Positions 11,866-25,789 of a stretch of 64,000 nt of DNA are shown piece after piece; the first letter of the stretch is position 1; each line of letters starts with the position of its first letter. Source of the stretch: Theobroma cacao (lineage: Eukaryota > Streptophyta > Magnoliopsida > Malvales > Malvaceae); NCBI RefSeq assembly GCF_000208745.1, contig NC_030854.1, positions 31,108,586-31,172,585 on the forward strand. The letters are read 5' to 3'. The notes beneath the pieces are model-generated. The model saw only the letters and a list, made by a program, of their open reading frames with translations. It was not told the origin of the DNA and made no database searches. The translations under genes were made by a program, and so were the position numbers.

Positions 11866-14211
11866 CCTAGAACAAATTAACAAGCCTTAAATTAGTTACT
11901 CACTTAGCTGAAGAAAATAAAAAAAAAAAGAAAAGAAAATAAAATTGCCATCATTGAATTAATAAAATAAAATTCTGAACAAAATTCAGCATTAGAAAAG
12001 TTAACCAGCTAACCTTTTGTTTGGTTGCTTTGTAACTTGCCTTCAGATTTTCATGGATGCTAACAAATGGAGCCGAAAGGGCCAAAAACAGAATAATATC
12101 TAGAACATACATTACAGGGCACAAAATTAATCTTCATAATGATAATTCCAAATTCTGAAACATGGTCCTGCAAATTAACTGTCTAGAAATTAAAGGTAAG
12201 AGAAAGAAAGAACAACAAACAGAGAGTTTTGATATCTCTAAGAGAATTTTTTTCAACCCTTTGATCTTACTACCACACCTACCCCCAAGAAAAGAGAAAC
12301 ACAGGAATTTTTTCTCTCAAGTTTTCTTAGGAACCAAAAAATCTGTACAAGTTTTTACCTGATAAAAATACTTAGATAGTTACTTAGAACATTGTTGAAG
12401 TCATGATGGATCTTTCAAGCAGGTGTAGGTTTGATTGAAACTTGAAAAAGAGGGGAGTAGAAACATAAAGCCTAGCAGTGGAGTAGCAGTGTAAGCTGTA
12501 ACATAGAAAAGAGCAAAGAAGGAAATGATCATTGAGTGTTGATAATGACACGCGTTGGAAAGAGGAGATTGCCAGATGTCCATTTGCATGCAGAGATAGG
12601 TTTCCGCACTTCAACGTGGTTGCTTAACACTGGCAACACTAAAGACCTGTTTCATCGGCCTGTGCATGTCAGAACAATGGCATGAATGTTAAGCACTTAT
12701 AGTAGGACTCTTTTGGAAATGAATATAACTGCAGAAGCAACTTGTGTTATCGCAAACAAAGCTCAGAATACATCCATTTTAGTAGAATCAGATACTCTGC
12801 TAATCCATGCAGCTTCCTCAAAGTTGATACAACCTTCTTTCTGATGATTATAACATGTTGATTCAAATAGTACTTCTCCAGAAAATATATTCTGAGAGTG
12901 GTTATGGAAACTTCTTCAAGCCTTCAGCCAGCCCCAACCTCAAGCATCTAGGTGGGCATCCCAATTATCAGCTAAATGGTCAGACAGATATCTTTTACAG
13001 GCTTTCATGGTGAGAAAGCATAATAAATCAGCAAGAGATCTTGAACCTCTAAATTCCAAATTCAAGTCTCAGTAATGTGTATGGGTTCATCAAACTTTGG
13101 GCTATTTGTTTATTATTATTTTTAATGGATTTATATTAAAATTTTTCTGAATATAGTAAGTAACAGAACAGAACCCAGTTTGTTCATTAAATATCTAACC
13201 AATTCGTCTTTATATTTTATCCAAGTTATCATATTTAAATTTGAATCAATTTGCATAACTATGTAGGAAAATAAGTGTGAAAGTTAGTCGATTTGGTTAC
13301 ATTTAAGTTCATATAACTTTTACCATTGATCATGCTGGAATAATTTATTAATTAAGAATGCAACAACTAGTAATTAATAACTAGAAAATTAGAAACCATT
13401 CCTTGTGTATATTGTTATTACTTCTGTTCATATATTTATTTGAGAAAGAAGGTTTAGGAAAACAGTTAGACCTTCATCATTAATATAGTTTCTAAATAAA
13501 ATATATAATTTATAGTAATAATAAAATTGAATTAAATGTTTATTATTTTTTTAAAAAATTTAAAATTTGAATATTTTAATTTTAAAAATCTTTAGATAAA
13601 AATAAAATTTATTATATATTTTAAAGATGACTAAACTCAATTCAACTTTCAAATTTTGTACTAATTCAGTCCATTTAAAATGTTCATTTTTTTTAAAAAA
13701 AATAAAAGTTGGGTGATTTATTTTATATATTACATAGGCCATTTCCACCCACCAATATTACCATTTTGTATTTTTTTTATTTCTTAAAAATTATTTATTC
13801 TTAAATAATCTTTATATGTATATATTTAGAGACTTTTACTTAATTATGTTTAAATATTTACATTAAAATTGGAAAATTAAACTTTATTATGAAGTAATTT
13901 TATTTTACTTATATTTTAATTTTAGCCTTTTAATTTTAGAACACTATTCAATATAAAAATATAATGTTAAAAAATTTAAAAATTTTATCAAAAGGTTAAT
14001 ATTAAAAAAAAAATTTAACGATTTTCTACGTAATCCAAAATTAAACTAATAATATTTTAGATCCTATATCTATACTACTGCCCTGCGTTTGGTATTATAT
14101 TTTTACAAATATGAACTAGTCGTGTTTATGTACTTACGAGTTCTCTTTTGCGGAGCTTACAAGAGAAAAAGAAAGAAAGAAAAAAAAAAAACAGATTTTG
14201 TAGTAAAAATC
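11866..14211. other. Divergent intergenic region between acidic membrane protein gene and PELOTA
   Basis: The right end (about 14100-14211) is the PELOTA 5' leader, with an A/G-rich tract just before the start codon. The left end (11866-12620) probably contains 5' leader exons of the minus-strand gene. The centre (about 13200-14050) is extremely AT-rich with no open frame of coding character. Confidence 0.55.
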
Positions 14212-17200
14212 ATGAAAGTCGTACGCCGAGACCTCGTTCCCAACGGCCCCGGCAGCGTCAAGGTAAAAAAAGTTATTTATATAATACAATTTTGAGCCTT
14301 GTTTTAACGAGAAATTATTGATTGCAGATGATACCGGTGGATTCAGATGATCTCTGGTCTGTTTACAATTTGATAGCTACTGGAGATAGTGTTATGGCTC
14401 GAACCGTCAGGTTTTTCTTTTTCCTCTCAATTTTTTTTATTGAATGGATTGCTTTATTCTATTTTGTTAGTAATTGACATTTCTTTTTTTTTTTTCTGAT
14501 GAAATTTAGCTACTTTGTGTGGTTATGGATGGAGTAATTTAGGGTTTGTAGAGTTTTTTTATGTACTATAAATAGTTTATTTTTCTTCTTCTTTAATGTT
14601 ATTATTAGCTCCTAATATGGGTTTCTTTTTAATGAATTATTGGTTATCAGTCAGATATTTGTTAGTTGATAAAAAAAAAAATCCTTTTTCCTGCAATTGC
14701 AGGTCTTATTTCTAATGCTAGCTCATAACTTTTAATTGCAATTGTATTTTTAGCTTGTAAAATCCAACTAGTTTGATGTTTATATGTTTCTTGAGGTCAA
14801 ATCTTCTTATTATTGTGGACATTCTATAATAGGAAAGTTCTACGGGAGACAGCTGGTGGAAGAGATGCAGAGCGTATTACTCTGAAGTTAGAAATCAAAG
14901 TTGAGGTATATCTGCCAATATGTTGAACAGCTTGATTAATTTTTAACTTTGCTATTATGAAGATTACTACTGATATTATGTTATTTTGTTTATTCAGGCA
15001 ATAGATTATGACAAAGAAGGTTCTATCTTGCGTATAAGGGGAAAGAACATACTGGAAAATGAACATGTTAAGGTAGGTGCACCATAGAATTTTGTCTGAT
15101 TTTATGAAATGTTATTAGTTTCTTGTGTTTAAATGCATCATTGTCTTGTTGCAGATAGGAGCATTCCATACTCTAGAACTTGAGCTTCATCGACCTTTTG
15201 TATTGAGAAAGGTAGCTATCCTTTTGAGAGTAATCTACAGCAGTGTATCTTTTCTTGTTTGTCCACTTGCTATGGGTGCTATATTCATGCAATATAAACA
15301 TCATATGCTTTTAGGCATCTCTCTCTCAGGCTCCATTTGTTTGTAGAAAACAACTTCCAGAAAATAAAAAATTTTCCATTGTTTGGATGGCTTTAGAGAA
15401 AATCATTTTCTGGTTTATGATTCAAATGAAAAACACCTAACATTTTCTTCCTTCCTCTCTCTTCTCTTTCCCATCTCCCTGTTTAAACCTCTCTCTAACT
15501 TGAAACATCACCAAACTCCTCCTGTTAACCAAGTTTTGTCATCTTCCCATTCAGCGATTTACATTTTCCATTATCCTCAACATTTCATCATGATTTTAAT
15601 CCAAATCAAGCAAAATTGTTCAAAGCACATGAAACCCGTTTCAAATTCATAAATACCCATATAAATAAACACAATAAAAGAACCAAATAGCAATATTTGA
15701 TCAAAAAAAGGGATATCTTTCTTGGTGGTTGCAAAGGGAAAGTTACAGGTGGAGGATATTGGTGTTCAAAGTGGAAGAAGGAATTTTGGTGGCTGTGCTA
15801 TGTTTGAAGGAAAGGAAGAAAATGAGAGTGTGGAGGAGAGAGGGAGAGCGTGGAGTATGAGAAGGAAGTCAGTGGCTGGACTGGTCTCCAGTTGCTCCAG
15901 TGGTGGTCACTGGAGTTGGGTTTTGAGTCTGCTGGGTTTGGGAGGGGTTGTAGGCTGTTGTGTTGTTAGCTATGTGTTATGGGTGAGTTTAGGAAATTGT
16001 CTTCCAGGTCTCCAAAAGGGAACACAAATTCCTCAGATTTGAGTGTTTTTTACATTGACCAGAAGTCCATTTTCAGTTGACCAAATTTTCTTTTGAAGTC
16101 CATTTTCCTGGTTACCGAATGGAGCCTTAATTCAGTAGTCAAGCTCCTGTTGTTGATAGTTATGAATCTTTAGATGTTCCTCTTCGTTTGTTCCCATATC
16201 TTTCGTTCTTCATATAGTTCAAAATTCTTTGATACAGTAATAAATGTTACCCAAGTTCTTTACTTTCTACATGTTTTGGCTTTTTAAAGATATGCCATTA
16301 TAGAATTTAAGGAGGTTTGTGACTAGTGGAAGAGGTGTCTCTCCATCTATGTGTGCGTGTGTTTGTAGGAAAGGGAGGGAGGGAGATCACCACGAATGTT
16401 TGTAGGAGAATAGGTGACAGAAATAGAAGCATCTACAGTTAAAAGTTTACTCAGATTAAATGCACTATGAGGATCAACTAATGATAACAGTGGCACTTCT
16501 CAGCTTGCTTTTCAGCTTTGTAGAAGATGTGCTTGTAAATATATACTCCTTTATATGTGATGCATCCTATTTATTTTCTCTCTCCTTGTTATTTGGAGAC
16601 TGGCTATTTTTGAGGCTATATCAATAAATTGGACTGAATTTTTTTTTCCTTTGTGTGTGTGTGGCTTAAGTAGCCTTTTGACATAGATGTCAAGAAACAA
16701 CAGTTTCAAAGGGTATTATCAAGGACTATTTGGTTACAATAGAGTTGGAAAAATAGATGTGGATTATAGTTTCTAAAGGGGTTTTCTAGGGTGAAGGGAA
16801 TAAGAAAAGAAGATGAATTCTACATCAGTCCCTAGTCTTAGTTTTCTCCCTTCAATCTGAGAGTGTGTTTGTGTTGTTTCTGGTAATTGTTTTCAGAAAA
16901 GGATTTGTAACCAAATAGTAAGTTTTCAATATACTCATTAGTTAAATGAAAGAGTAAGGGATTTATGTTGGCTTTTGCTGATCATAGTCCCACAAAGATT
17001 TCTTGTATGACAATGGAAGCTGCCAAACTTGACTATCACCCACTCTTGGACCATAAGTAAAGGCCCAATAACATCAAAGGAGTATAATGGATGCAGGATT
17101 TTTATGCTCAACATTAATTTGCTATTATTTGAGGGTTTAAGGATAGTGGGCTGAGTGCATGCTGAAGGGTATGGAAAAAGATCTGAAGTTTAGGGCTGTA

Positions 17201-20200
17201 TGTGCTTGGTACTGAAGAGGCAAATCTACTGAAGTTCAAATTCATAGTGGAACAAATATAATAAAAGAGGGCAAACAAAGAGGTCAAGAAAAATAAGCTA
17301 GCATATCTTTGTTTTCATAAGCTATATGTAGGCTGCTACCGGCATGGACTTAAGTTTGAAAAGTAAAATAGCTTAGTGAAACCCATTGTTAAAAACTAAT
17401 TATAACAACAGTGAGAAATCTGAATAATGATTTTAGCCTATCCTGAGTGCGACACTAAATGCTGACTACACTTTTAGTTTCAGTTTCTCATATTCGGTTT
17501 TTCCTTTATAGCCTTCTGAACGACCCTCCTCTTTTGGAATACATTTACCTGACAATGATTACGTGGAATATATTTTACACTTGACATCATCTGGTTGCTT
17601 TGATTATTTGTTCAGAGCTTTTGGTCTATCTTATTAGTCTTATTATTTTCATCCATTACTAGTTTTTCAGTGTTTGTTCTCCTTAAAGTGTATTTGTGCT
17701 CTCTCTGTTGCTCTCCCCAAATATTTGGTACTCTCACCGACTTGCGGAATTTTCCTTACATATTTCAGGATATTTGGGACTCATTGGCATTAGATGTACT
17801 CCAACAGGCCTCTGGTATGCAGTCTGATTTTTCTATTCTTCTGTATATCTCCACAAGAAAGCATCTGACATTTGTTATTATCCTTAGAACAGATTTCAGA
17901 GTTTCTTCTGTGTTTGGTGGCAAATTGCTCTGATCTTGGTTAGGGTTTCTGAGAAGTGTTTTCTATGGTTGAATAGTAATTTTAGCTGGTTCCATATCTG
18001 AATTTTAGGGTTGAAGTATTGATTGGAATAAGAGTTGACAGCAAGGTTAAATTGTTCATTATTAGGTTATTTCCAGGTGTTCCTTGTTTGTTATTGTTAA
18101 GTGGTGTATCTTACATTGGTCAAGTTGGGCAGTTGTTGGGGCCCTATATTCAGGTTTATTACTTCATTTACTAGAAATTGATTTTAGGTTGGGTCTTTAC
18201 ATGGTATTACCTTGTCATCACCTAGGTTGGTTGTTCTTTGTTTGTTATTTCTTAACTGTTTCTGGTTTTCCAATTTGTTATTCACATGGTAGCCCCTTTG
18301 TTTCAGTAGGTGTTTCGGCTACATGTGAGTGTTAAGAGTTGTTATCCTATATCAGTTAATTTTGGGGTTTATGGTGGCTTTATAGTCAGGTTGGGACTCT
18401 CATGCTAATTAGTTTCAGGTTGGATGCTAACAATATTTGACATAATGTAAGGCTTGTGTTATAAATGCTTATTATTGTTATTTTTGAATTAAAATTGATA
18501 TTTGGGAATTGAAATTTTCAAATACTCTCTCTAATGGTTCTCTTTCTTGGCTTTCATTTCCTCCCATTCTCTCTCTTCCTCTTTTTTTTTCTCTCACTTT
18601 TGCTCTAACTTTTTGTCATTGCTGCCTCATTTTTTTTTTTGTTCACATCATTAAACATAGATTTTTTTTGTACTAATACTAAATATTGTTGAAAGAGATG
18701 AATGTGAGGTGATGTATGACATATTTGGTGTCCAAGTATAGGATGTATGTTTTGCTGGCTAGCTTATATAGGCAGCTACCATCATTGCTTAGTCGTTTCT
18801 TGATTTTTCCTTGAATTAACTTGTGTTTATGTGTGTGCATGGGCTTCTAATGCATAATGTATAGTGCTTATGTTATAGCTGTGATAAAGATGGCCGATAA
18901 AAATTTTTTAAAAGCTTGCTTTCTTTCTGTATGTTTGTCTGTTTTTCTCTCTCTCTGTCTCTCTCTCTCATCATTTAAGCATTTGATATTTCTCTTCTTT
19001 CTCCTTTTGCCTGTTCTCTTTTTCCTAAAATATAGTTTTTGTTGTCATGTGTCTTCATTTTGCACTTCAATCCTTATATTGTGTCATGACTTGAGTAATG
19101 CTAATTCAGGTTGCATCATTTTTGTATTTGAAAAGTTTTTACTAAGTGTGATTTAACTTTGTAACTAATACTTAGCATATTTCAGATCCTGGTGCAAGTG
19201 CTGATCTGGCTGTGGTGTTAATGCAAGAAGGGTTAGCAAATATTTTGCTTGTTGGTAAAAGGTATGTGTGACTAACTTGAAGTATGAATGTTCATAACTT
19301 TGTTTCAGGTGCTTGCCTGCTTGGTGAAGTGATTGTTATCAATAAAGTTTGGAAATCACCCTTTAATTTGTCTGTGGATCCATCCATATTGTCTATGATA
19401 TAATGTTCAGGATATTGTTGAAAAGTGGTTTGACATCTGCAGCTTGGCTTTGTCATATTTCACTTAGTTTAATTGATAAGGATGCTAAAGTAATTAGTAT
19501 TTATAAGTGAGTGAAAGTTTGTAGGGTGCAGGATGGGAGGAGTTAAAATTATTATTTGATCAGCTGGGATCACACTTGTTTATTTAATGCTTGCTGTACT
19601 TGCTCTGAAATATCATGTGGATACCTAGTGAGGTTCACCATAGCAAAGGATAATTCAGAAAGGTATGGACTCAACATATGATTATGGGCCAAAACGCAGA
19701 GAAAACAAGTACATGTGCATGGGCTGCTTTGAATGGGTCTCAGTGCCAGAATCGATTATGTCCATTCTGCGTTTGTTTTCTGTGTTGGAATGAAATATTT
19801 CATGTTTCAGACAGTTTCAGACTGTTTTGAACTTTGATGTACCATTTAGCATTTATTGCTGGGAAACATTACCTCCCAAAATATGTTTTTACATTCATAA
19901 AAGCAGTGTAGCCAAAGGAACAATAATAACTGAAGGGCAGAATGTTAACAAATCCCAAATTCAAGTGGAATCAAGATTGATTTTGTTGCTAATTCTAAGC
20001 CACTGTTACAACTATCACAATCTCCAAAATAGGAAAAGACAAGGAAGAAGAAAAGGAAGACAAATAGCTTTCATTAAACTTTCCAATGTGGCTGTGGACC
20101 CTATCATATTCCTCAAAGCTCATGAAGTTTTGAAACTTGGAAGGTGAAAACCCAAAACACAGTGCAACTAAGTAAATTGCCACTCTCTGTTGTCCTTGTC

Positions 20201-22970
20201 CAGACACAAATTCTGGGAAGAGAAAAGTGACATAGGAAACTCTGGGAATTGGGGATTTTCCTTTCATGATGAAACCTTTATAGAACAGAAATAGTGGCAA
20301 GTACTGGTGTGATTGCCCATTCCAAGGTCACTTGAATTTCTCTTGGTTGAAGTTATTTGCCTAAACATGTTGAAATTGAAACAGGTAGTATTTTCGTTTG
20401 GGGTTCTTAAAAAACTGGAATTGTTGCCAGTTTAGGTTTAAATAAAATGGATTAAACTTTGCCCGTGATACTTGGGGAAATAACATTTTAACAACATATT
20501 GTTCTTATATAAACAAATTCTGGATCCTGACTTTGATGATGTATATTTTCAGTACTATCTTTTTGTATCTAGTTTCGTAGAGGCCTAGAATGGATGGTAT
20601 TCATTCTTTTTTGGGCTAGTTTAGAGGAATTTGGTTGGTTAGAGAAGTCATTTAAGGAGAAGTAACACAAGCTTCTTTTAAGGTTTTGTGGTAGTATGGA
20701 ATTGACAACAATCTAAATGCCTCTGTATAGCATTACTTCCTAGAAAGATGGGGTCATTAGGTATTTTGTCTCCTTAATCTTTTGTTAAGCATCTATATAA
20801 ATTGTCGGCAAAAGCTTTTGGGGTAAGGTGTGAAGAAAGTTGGGAGCAAGTGACGAATCCTTGCTGGAAGTGTAATTTATTGGTTGCAGGGTTTTGTTTT
20901 GTTTTGTTTTATTTTCCTGCAAAAATGAAATCATTGGTTGCAGATTTAGGAAGCACATGAACCTTCTTATTGAATCATCCCTTTCAAAGTCACACAATGT
21001 CTCCTTGACCCTTCCTGTCTACTGCTTACATATTTGACTTTCAAATGATAAATTTTTTAGTATGTAATGGTGTCCAAGATTTTTAACTTAAGTATTATTA
21101 CTGTGGCTTGTACAAAAGTATGACAAGTACTCGTTCACGGATTGAAACTTCAATTCCTCGCAAGCATGGACCTGCCATTGCCGGTTATGAGGCGGTATGT
21201 ATTTCTTTCTTTATTATTTCTTTGAATTTGGAATTTATTTCTGATTTAGAAAGCCATTTACCTCTGCTGACAGCATATAATTAGAATCGGTTTTGTTCTC
21301 AACCTTATTAATTTGTGAAATTGTTGATTTCTTTTTTAACATTTTACAGGCTTTGAAGAAGTTCTTTGAGAATGTTCTACAGGTCAGTTATGCTTGAATT
21401 GTCTTGGTTGAGGATAGTAAGTGAGTTTTTGTGGCTCCTAATTGGCTTTTGTGCATCTTTTATAGGCTTTCATGAAACATATTGATTTTAATGTTGTTCG
21501 CTGTGCTGTTATTGCAAGTCCTGGTTTCACAAAGGTCTGTGAGAAAACCTTGTAACTTTGTTTCCGTTTCTGATTGGCATAATTCTATGATTATTTTAAT
21601 GTTCCTCAAACATCTACTCATGGAAGGAGAAGTTTACAGCACTTATCTTCTTACACCATTCACATTACATTTGGCTTTTATTATTATCATCATGATAATC
21701 ATTATTTTTATTATTTCTTTGATCTGTTTCAGGACCAGTTTCATCGTCATCTTTTATTGGAGGCAGAAAGAAGACAGCTGAGACCAATTATTGAGAATAA
21801 GTCACGAATAATTCTTGTGCACACAAGCTCTGGATACAAGTATGTTTGCCTTTTGCTTTGGGTTTATTCTGCTAACTGGATTGGGCAATGTAAATTTTCC
21901 CCTCATCTGAAAAACCATGTATCTAGGGGCTCCATGTTGATACAGCTGACAAGTCCATTATTTTATGATGTCTTGATACATTCTATATATCTTGAGAATT
22001 GCTTGGAGTATACTCTTAGTAGACTGTGATGCCTTCTTTGCTTCCCTCCCTGCTTAAATTGCATAGAATAACTATTTTGAAAAATGTGGCATTAGAATAT
22101 ACTGGTTTATACATTAAAAACACTAGAGAACGATGCTCACCTCCTTCATGATTCTGAAATGCTTTGATCTGGTAACAAGACTCTAAAAGTTGATGCGTCT
22201 TCTTGTGTCTTATCCATATTCCTGTTTGAATTGGATGCAATCATAGTTTCTCTAATAGATGCTTTTTCATTTGGAGCTTTTGTGCACATATGGATCTTAG
22301 CGTGATTTGGCAATATATTTGGACTACAGGCATAGTTTGAGAGAAGTGCTTGATGCCCCAAATGTCATGAACATGATAAAAGATACCAAAGCAGCCCAAG
22401 AGGTATTCTAGAAACCATACTTGGTTAAGAATTTTATTTTTGCACTGATTGTTTCTTATTTTAATTTTTTTTACTTTTGACAACATCTTTTTATTCTCCA
22501 TTTCCCCAATTTTACCAGGTCCGAGCTCTCAAAGATTTCTTCAGCATGCTTTCAAATGTCAGGTTCTAACATAGAGATGTATGGGGTGTGTGAGTGTGTC
22601 TGTTTTTCCACACTATTTTTTGGTTATATGCTGTGGTTGGAATGACTTAATGATATTGTGAGTTAATGTTAATTGTAGTTTCAGGCTTCAAGAGAATGCT
22701 AGTCAAAATGGGTTTTTCTTTTAATTATTGGTGAAAAAGGTTTTGCTATGAAGCAGAGCCAGATATCAGTGACTGGAATAACTTAATGATAGGCAGCTAG
22801 GCAATTAATAGAATTTTTTCGTTGATAACTAGAATTAATATCAAGTATTTTATTAGGCTTTAAAAAATTACAAAGAAAGGATAAGAAGTTGGATGAAGAT
22901 GCAGCAAAGAATGAGTCACAAATTCACAATGGCTGTTCTGGGTGTCGGGAATAGTTACCAAAATGTGACT

Positions 22971-23010
<40 letters not shown>

Positions 23011-24099
23011 TCATGGATGCCCATGTACATAATATCTGTGCCCATATGAACTAGTTAGGAAGAGGTTGGGGAATTGGGATGTGCTTGCGTGATACAGCGT
23101 CCTGTTTGCTTGTCTTAAAACTTCTATTTTACTCAGTGCCTGTCTTAAAAGTTAGTTGTCTTCTTTTTGTCCCTTGTGCTGTAATTGGTTCAATTTTATT
23201 GTAAAGGATCCAGCTCGTGCATGCTATGGACCAAAACATGTGGAGATTGCCCATGAACGAATGGCAGTTCAAACCCTTCTTATTACAGATGATCTCTTCA
23301 GGTATGTATCATGTGATCAGCTCAATTTGTTTGAAGTTTAGATTCAATGAGATGAAGCTGCAGATAATTATATTTCATTTCATGTGGTTTTTCTGCCAAT
23401 GCTCTCTCAAATTGACTGTGAGATTGATGGGAAGCACCCACGTGCTTTTTAATCCTCAAATTGCTTTATGTTTCACTTTATTTACTTGCTGAAAGCATCA
23501 CAAATTCTCACCCTGATGCGTATTCAGCAAGCACTGACCAATAATTGTGTATCAAGTTTTCTTGAGAAAATTGCTGTACATATCAAGATATACTTCTTTA
23601 CAAGCATAGGAGGGGATAAAGTGATAAACTACCAATTAATGTATTGAAACTGTTACTCTGATATTCTGAAGAGATTAACTTATTATTACCTCTTCTTTTT
23701 GGATGGCTTTTGTTCACCAATTATATCTACCTCTCTCTCTCTCTTACCTCTGTACATTGTTAGTTTTTTGTGGTGGAAGTTTCTTGATTAGAGGTCTGTG
23801 CTGATTTAGTCTTTTTGTTCATTTATTCACTTGGCATTCAGGAACTCTGATATAGCTACGAGGCAAAAGTATGTCAATTTGGTAAACTCGGTTAAGGATT
23901 CAGGGGGCACTGCTCACATTTTTTCATCAATGCACGTGTCAGGGGAACGTGAGTACCAGTTTCTGCTTTTGGTATTTAGTTTTATTACTCTGTAGTCACC
24001 TCACTTATTTTTGTGTCATAAACAGAACTGGCGCAGCTGACTGGTATTGCAGCAATCCTTCGTTTCCCTCTTCCGGATCTGGAAGACATTGAAATGTAA
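14212..24099 (+). CDS. PEL1: Pelota (Dom34) ribosome-rescue factor, 16 exons
   Basis: Exons: 14212-14262, 14328-14410, 14833-14905, 14998-15072, 15155-15211, 17769-17814, 19186-19261, 21119-21194, 21350-21382, 21466-21534, 21733-21839, 22330-22402, 22519-22557, 23207-23301, 23842-23948, 24026-24099. All are joined by GT/AG sites with consistent phases, giving 377 residues, the usual plant Pelota length. The sequence starts [17 protein letters not shown] and ends LPDLEDIEM. It shows the three eRF1-like domains: an N-terminal Sm-like domain, a central domain with the basic [12 protein letters not shown] loop in place of the GGQ of true release factors, and the C-terminal eRF1_3 domain. With the GTPase Hbs1, Pelota splits stalled ribosomes in no-go and non-stop decay. 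In tomato, loss of Pelota underlies ty-5 geminivirus resistance. The 2.6 kb intron 5 carries a transposon; introns 6 and 7 are also long (1.4 and 1.9 kb). No lesion was found. Confidence 0.97.
15329..16126. mobile_element. Small non-autonomous DNA transposon (MITE-like) in PELOTA intron 5
   Basis: The 798-bp segment begins GGCTCCATTTGTTTG and ends in the inverted counterpart CGAATGGAGCC, so the terminal inverted repeats start GGCTCCATT. Flanks are TCA on the left and TTA on the right, compatible with a decayed three-base TWA target duplication of the PIF/Harbinger (Tourist) type. It has no transposase. The open stretch at 15722-16042 shows no family resemblance. Confidence 0.65.
22971..23010. 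repeat. Compound microsatellite (TC)10(AC)10 in PELOTA intron 13
   Basis: A perfect TC run passes directly into a perfect AC run. Such tracts are usually length-polymorphic. Confidence 0.95.
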
Positions 24100-24799
24100 G
24101 GGGGAAGGGACCATTGTGTGGCTGTGCAAATGGCATTCACACAGCTTTTTGGCAATCAAGATTTTTGTATATTATAATTTCTTAACTCAGTCGCGTGGAT
24201 GCCTGAAGTGGAAGGATGAGTTTCAGGGGCAAAATTGCTCCCTAATGAACCTTAGGTATGAATTTGTTTCATACTCACATTTCCCCTTTACCAATATTAT
24301 GTATGATGTATTATCAGCATTTTTATACTGTATCATATCCTGACACAGTGATGGCACGTTTGGTACGGGGAATAGCTATGCTATTCCCCCTCTATTCCCG
24401 GTCATTTTCTATTCCTTTGTTTGGTACAAAATTGAAACACGGAATAGCAATTCCACAGGAATAAAAATTCTGTCAAATAGGCTATAAGTCATCTTTATCT
24501 ATTCCCTTCCCTCCCCCCGGTAATAGCTATTCTATGGCTCATGGAATAGCTTTCAAATATATAATGACCAAAATAGCCCTTATAACCTAAAAATATTACA
24601 ACCCTATACCTATAAATACTTTTTTTCTCCCATTTTCCCTTTTCTTTCTCTCTCTTCTCCCTCTCTCATTCTCTCTCTAATTGGAACTCAAAATTGGTGA
24701 CGGCGGCGGCAACGGTGACGACGGCAATGGTAGCGACCGAATATGATCGAAAAGCGTCGATCTAGTCCTTTCCGACAACATTGAACCGAGATCCAGCCA

Positions 24800-24941
24800 G
24801 ATCTGGCACTCAACGGCCAGATCTCGTCGCGGGAAGCACCGGATTTGGTGCTTCTCGATCAAATCTCACGGTTGGATCTGGCACTCCACGGCCAGATCCA
24901 GCCGTGGGGAAAGGTCGATCTGGCGCCATAGTGGCCAGATC
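24800..24941. repeat. Three short inverted repeats GATCTGG...CCAGATC
   Basis: Three 24-25 bp units at 24800-24823, 24875-24898 and 24917-24941 each start GATCTGG and end CCAGATC with an 8-11 base centre. They lie in a GC-rich island (24690-25010) that contrasts sharply with the AT-rich surroundings. Each could form a hairpin. Confidence 0.85.
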
Positions 24942-25162
24942 CGGCCACATGGTGCGCCAGATCGACGTTTTGTTACACCGGTTGCCTTTTCGACGACCGG
25001 CCCATGAAAAAAAAGAGGCAAAAATAGAATAAAAAAGAATAAATTATTTGTAAAATTTAAAATATTAATATTTTTTATATAAATGAAACATTATTAATAT
25101 TAATATGATTAAAATATTAAATATTAATATTTTAAATTATTAATGTTTTATTTATTAAATTA

Positions 25163-25340
25163 NNNNNNNNNNNNNNNNNNNNNNNNNNNNNNNNNNNNNN
25201 NNNNNNNNNNNNNNNNNNNNNNNNNNNNNNNNNNNNNNNNNNNNNNNNNNNNNNNNNNNNNNNNNNNNNNNNNNNNNNNNNNNNNNNNNNNNNNNNNNNN
25301 NNNNNNNNNNNNNNNNNNNNNNNNNNNNNNNNNNNNNNNN
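25163..25340. other. Assembly gap (178 N)
   Basis: A run of N inside transposon 1, between AT-rich sequence and an ordinary-composition block. Open frames drawn across it are meaningless. Confidence 1.
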
Positions 25341-25789
25341 GCTGCTTGCCCTCCTATGTCCTAGTCCTATCCCTAACCTTACCGATGCAGACAAGGCTGA
25401 CTAGAGGCTTCTACATGATTGCCAACAGAGTGGAAAATGGCTGTATGCCTTATGTCGCACTCACAATAAATTCAGTGTGCATGGGCCGCATGTTGGTGTA
25501 CAGATATATGTCTTATTGACCTTAGCTTGTGGTCCAACAATGTGTGGAAACAAATTCAATCAACCGATTCAGATGTTTTGCTGTTTTTTGTGTGCCATAA
25601 GCTCTGAGCTGGCATCATTCCACATTCATCCAATAGCTACCGGCTGGCTTTGCTCCTACGGACTGTCTCCAAGACTGTAGGTGCTGTTACACAAGGAAAG
25701 TGCAAATAAAGTATAGGATCAAAAAGCAAGACATAGAATCACTGGTAATATTTGAAATATATTACATATTATTAATATTTCAAAATAAA

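Noticed and set aside
24047..24343. Open frame overlapping the last PELOTA exon
   Set aside because: Out of frame with PELOTA and runs into its 3' UTR.
25143..25394. Open frames on both strands across 25163-25340
   Set aside because: They run through the assembly gap and translate to unknown residues.
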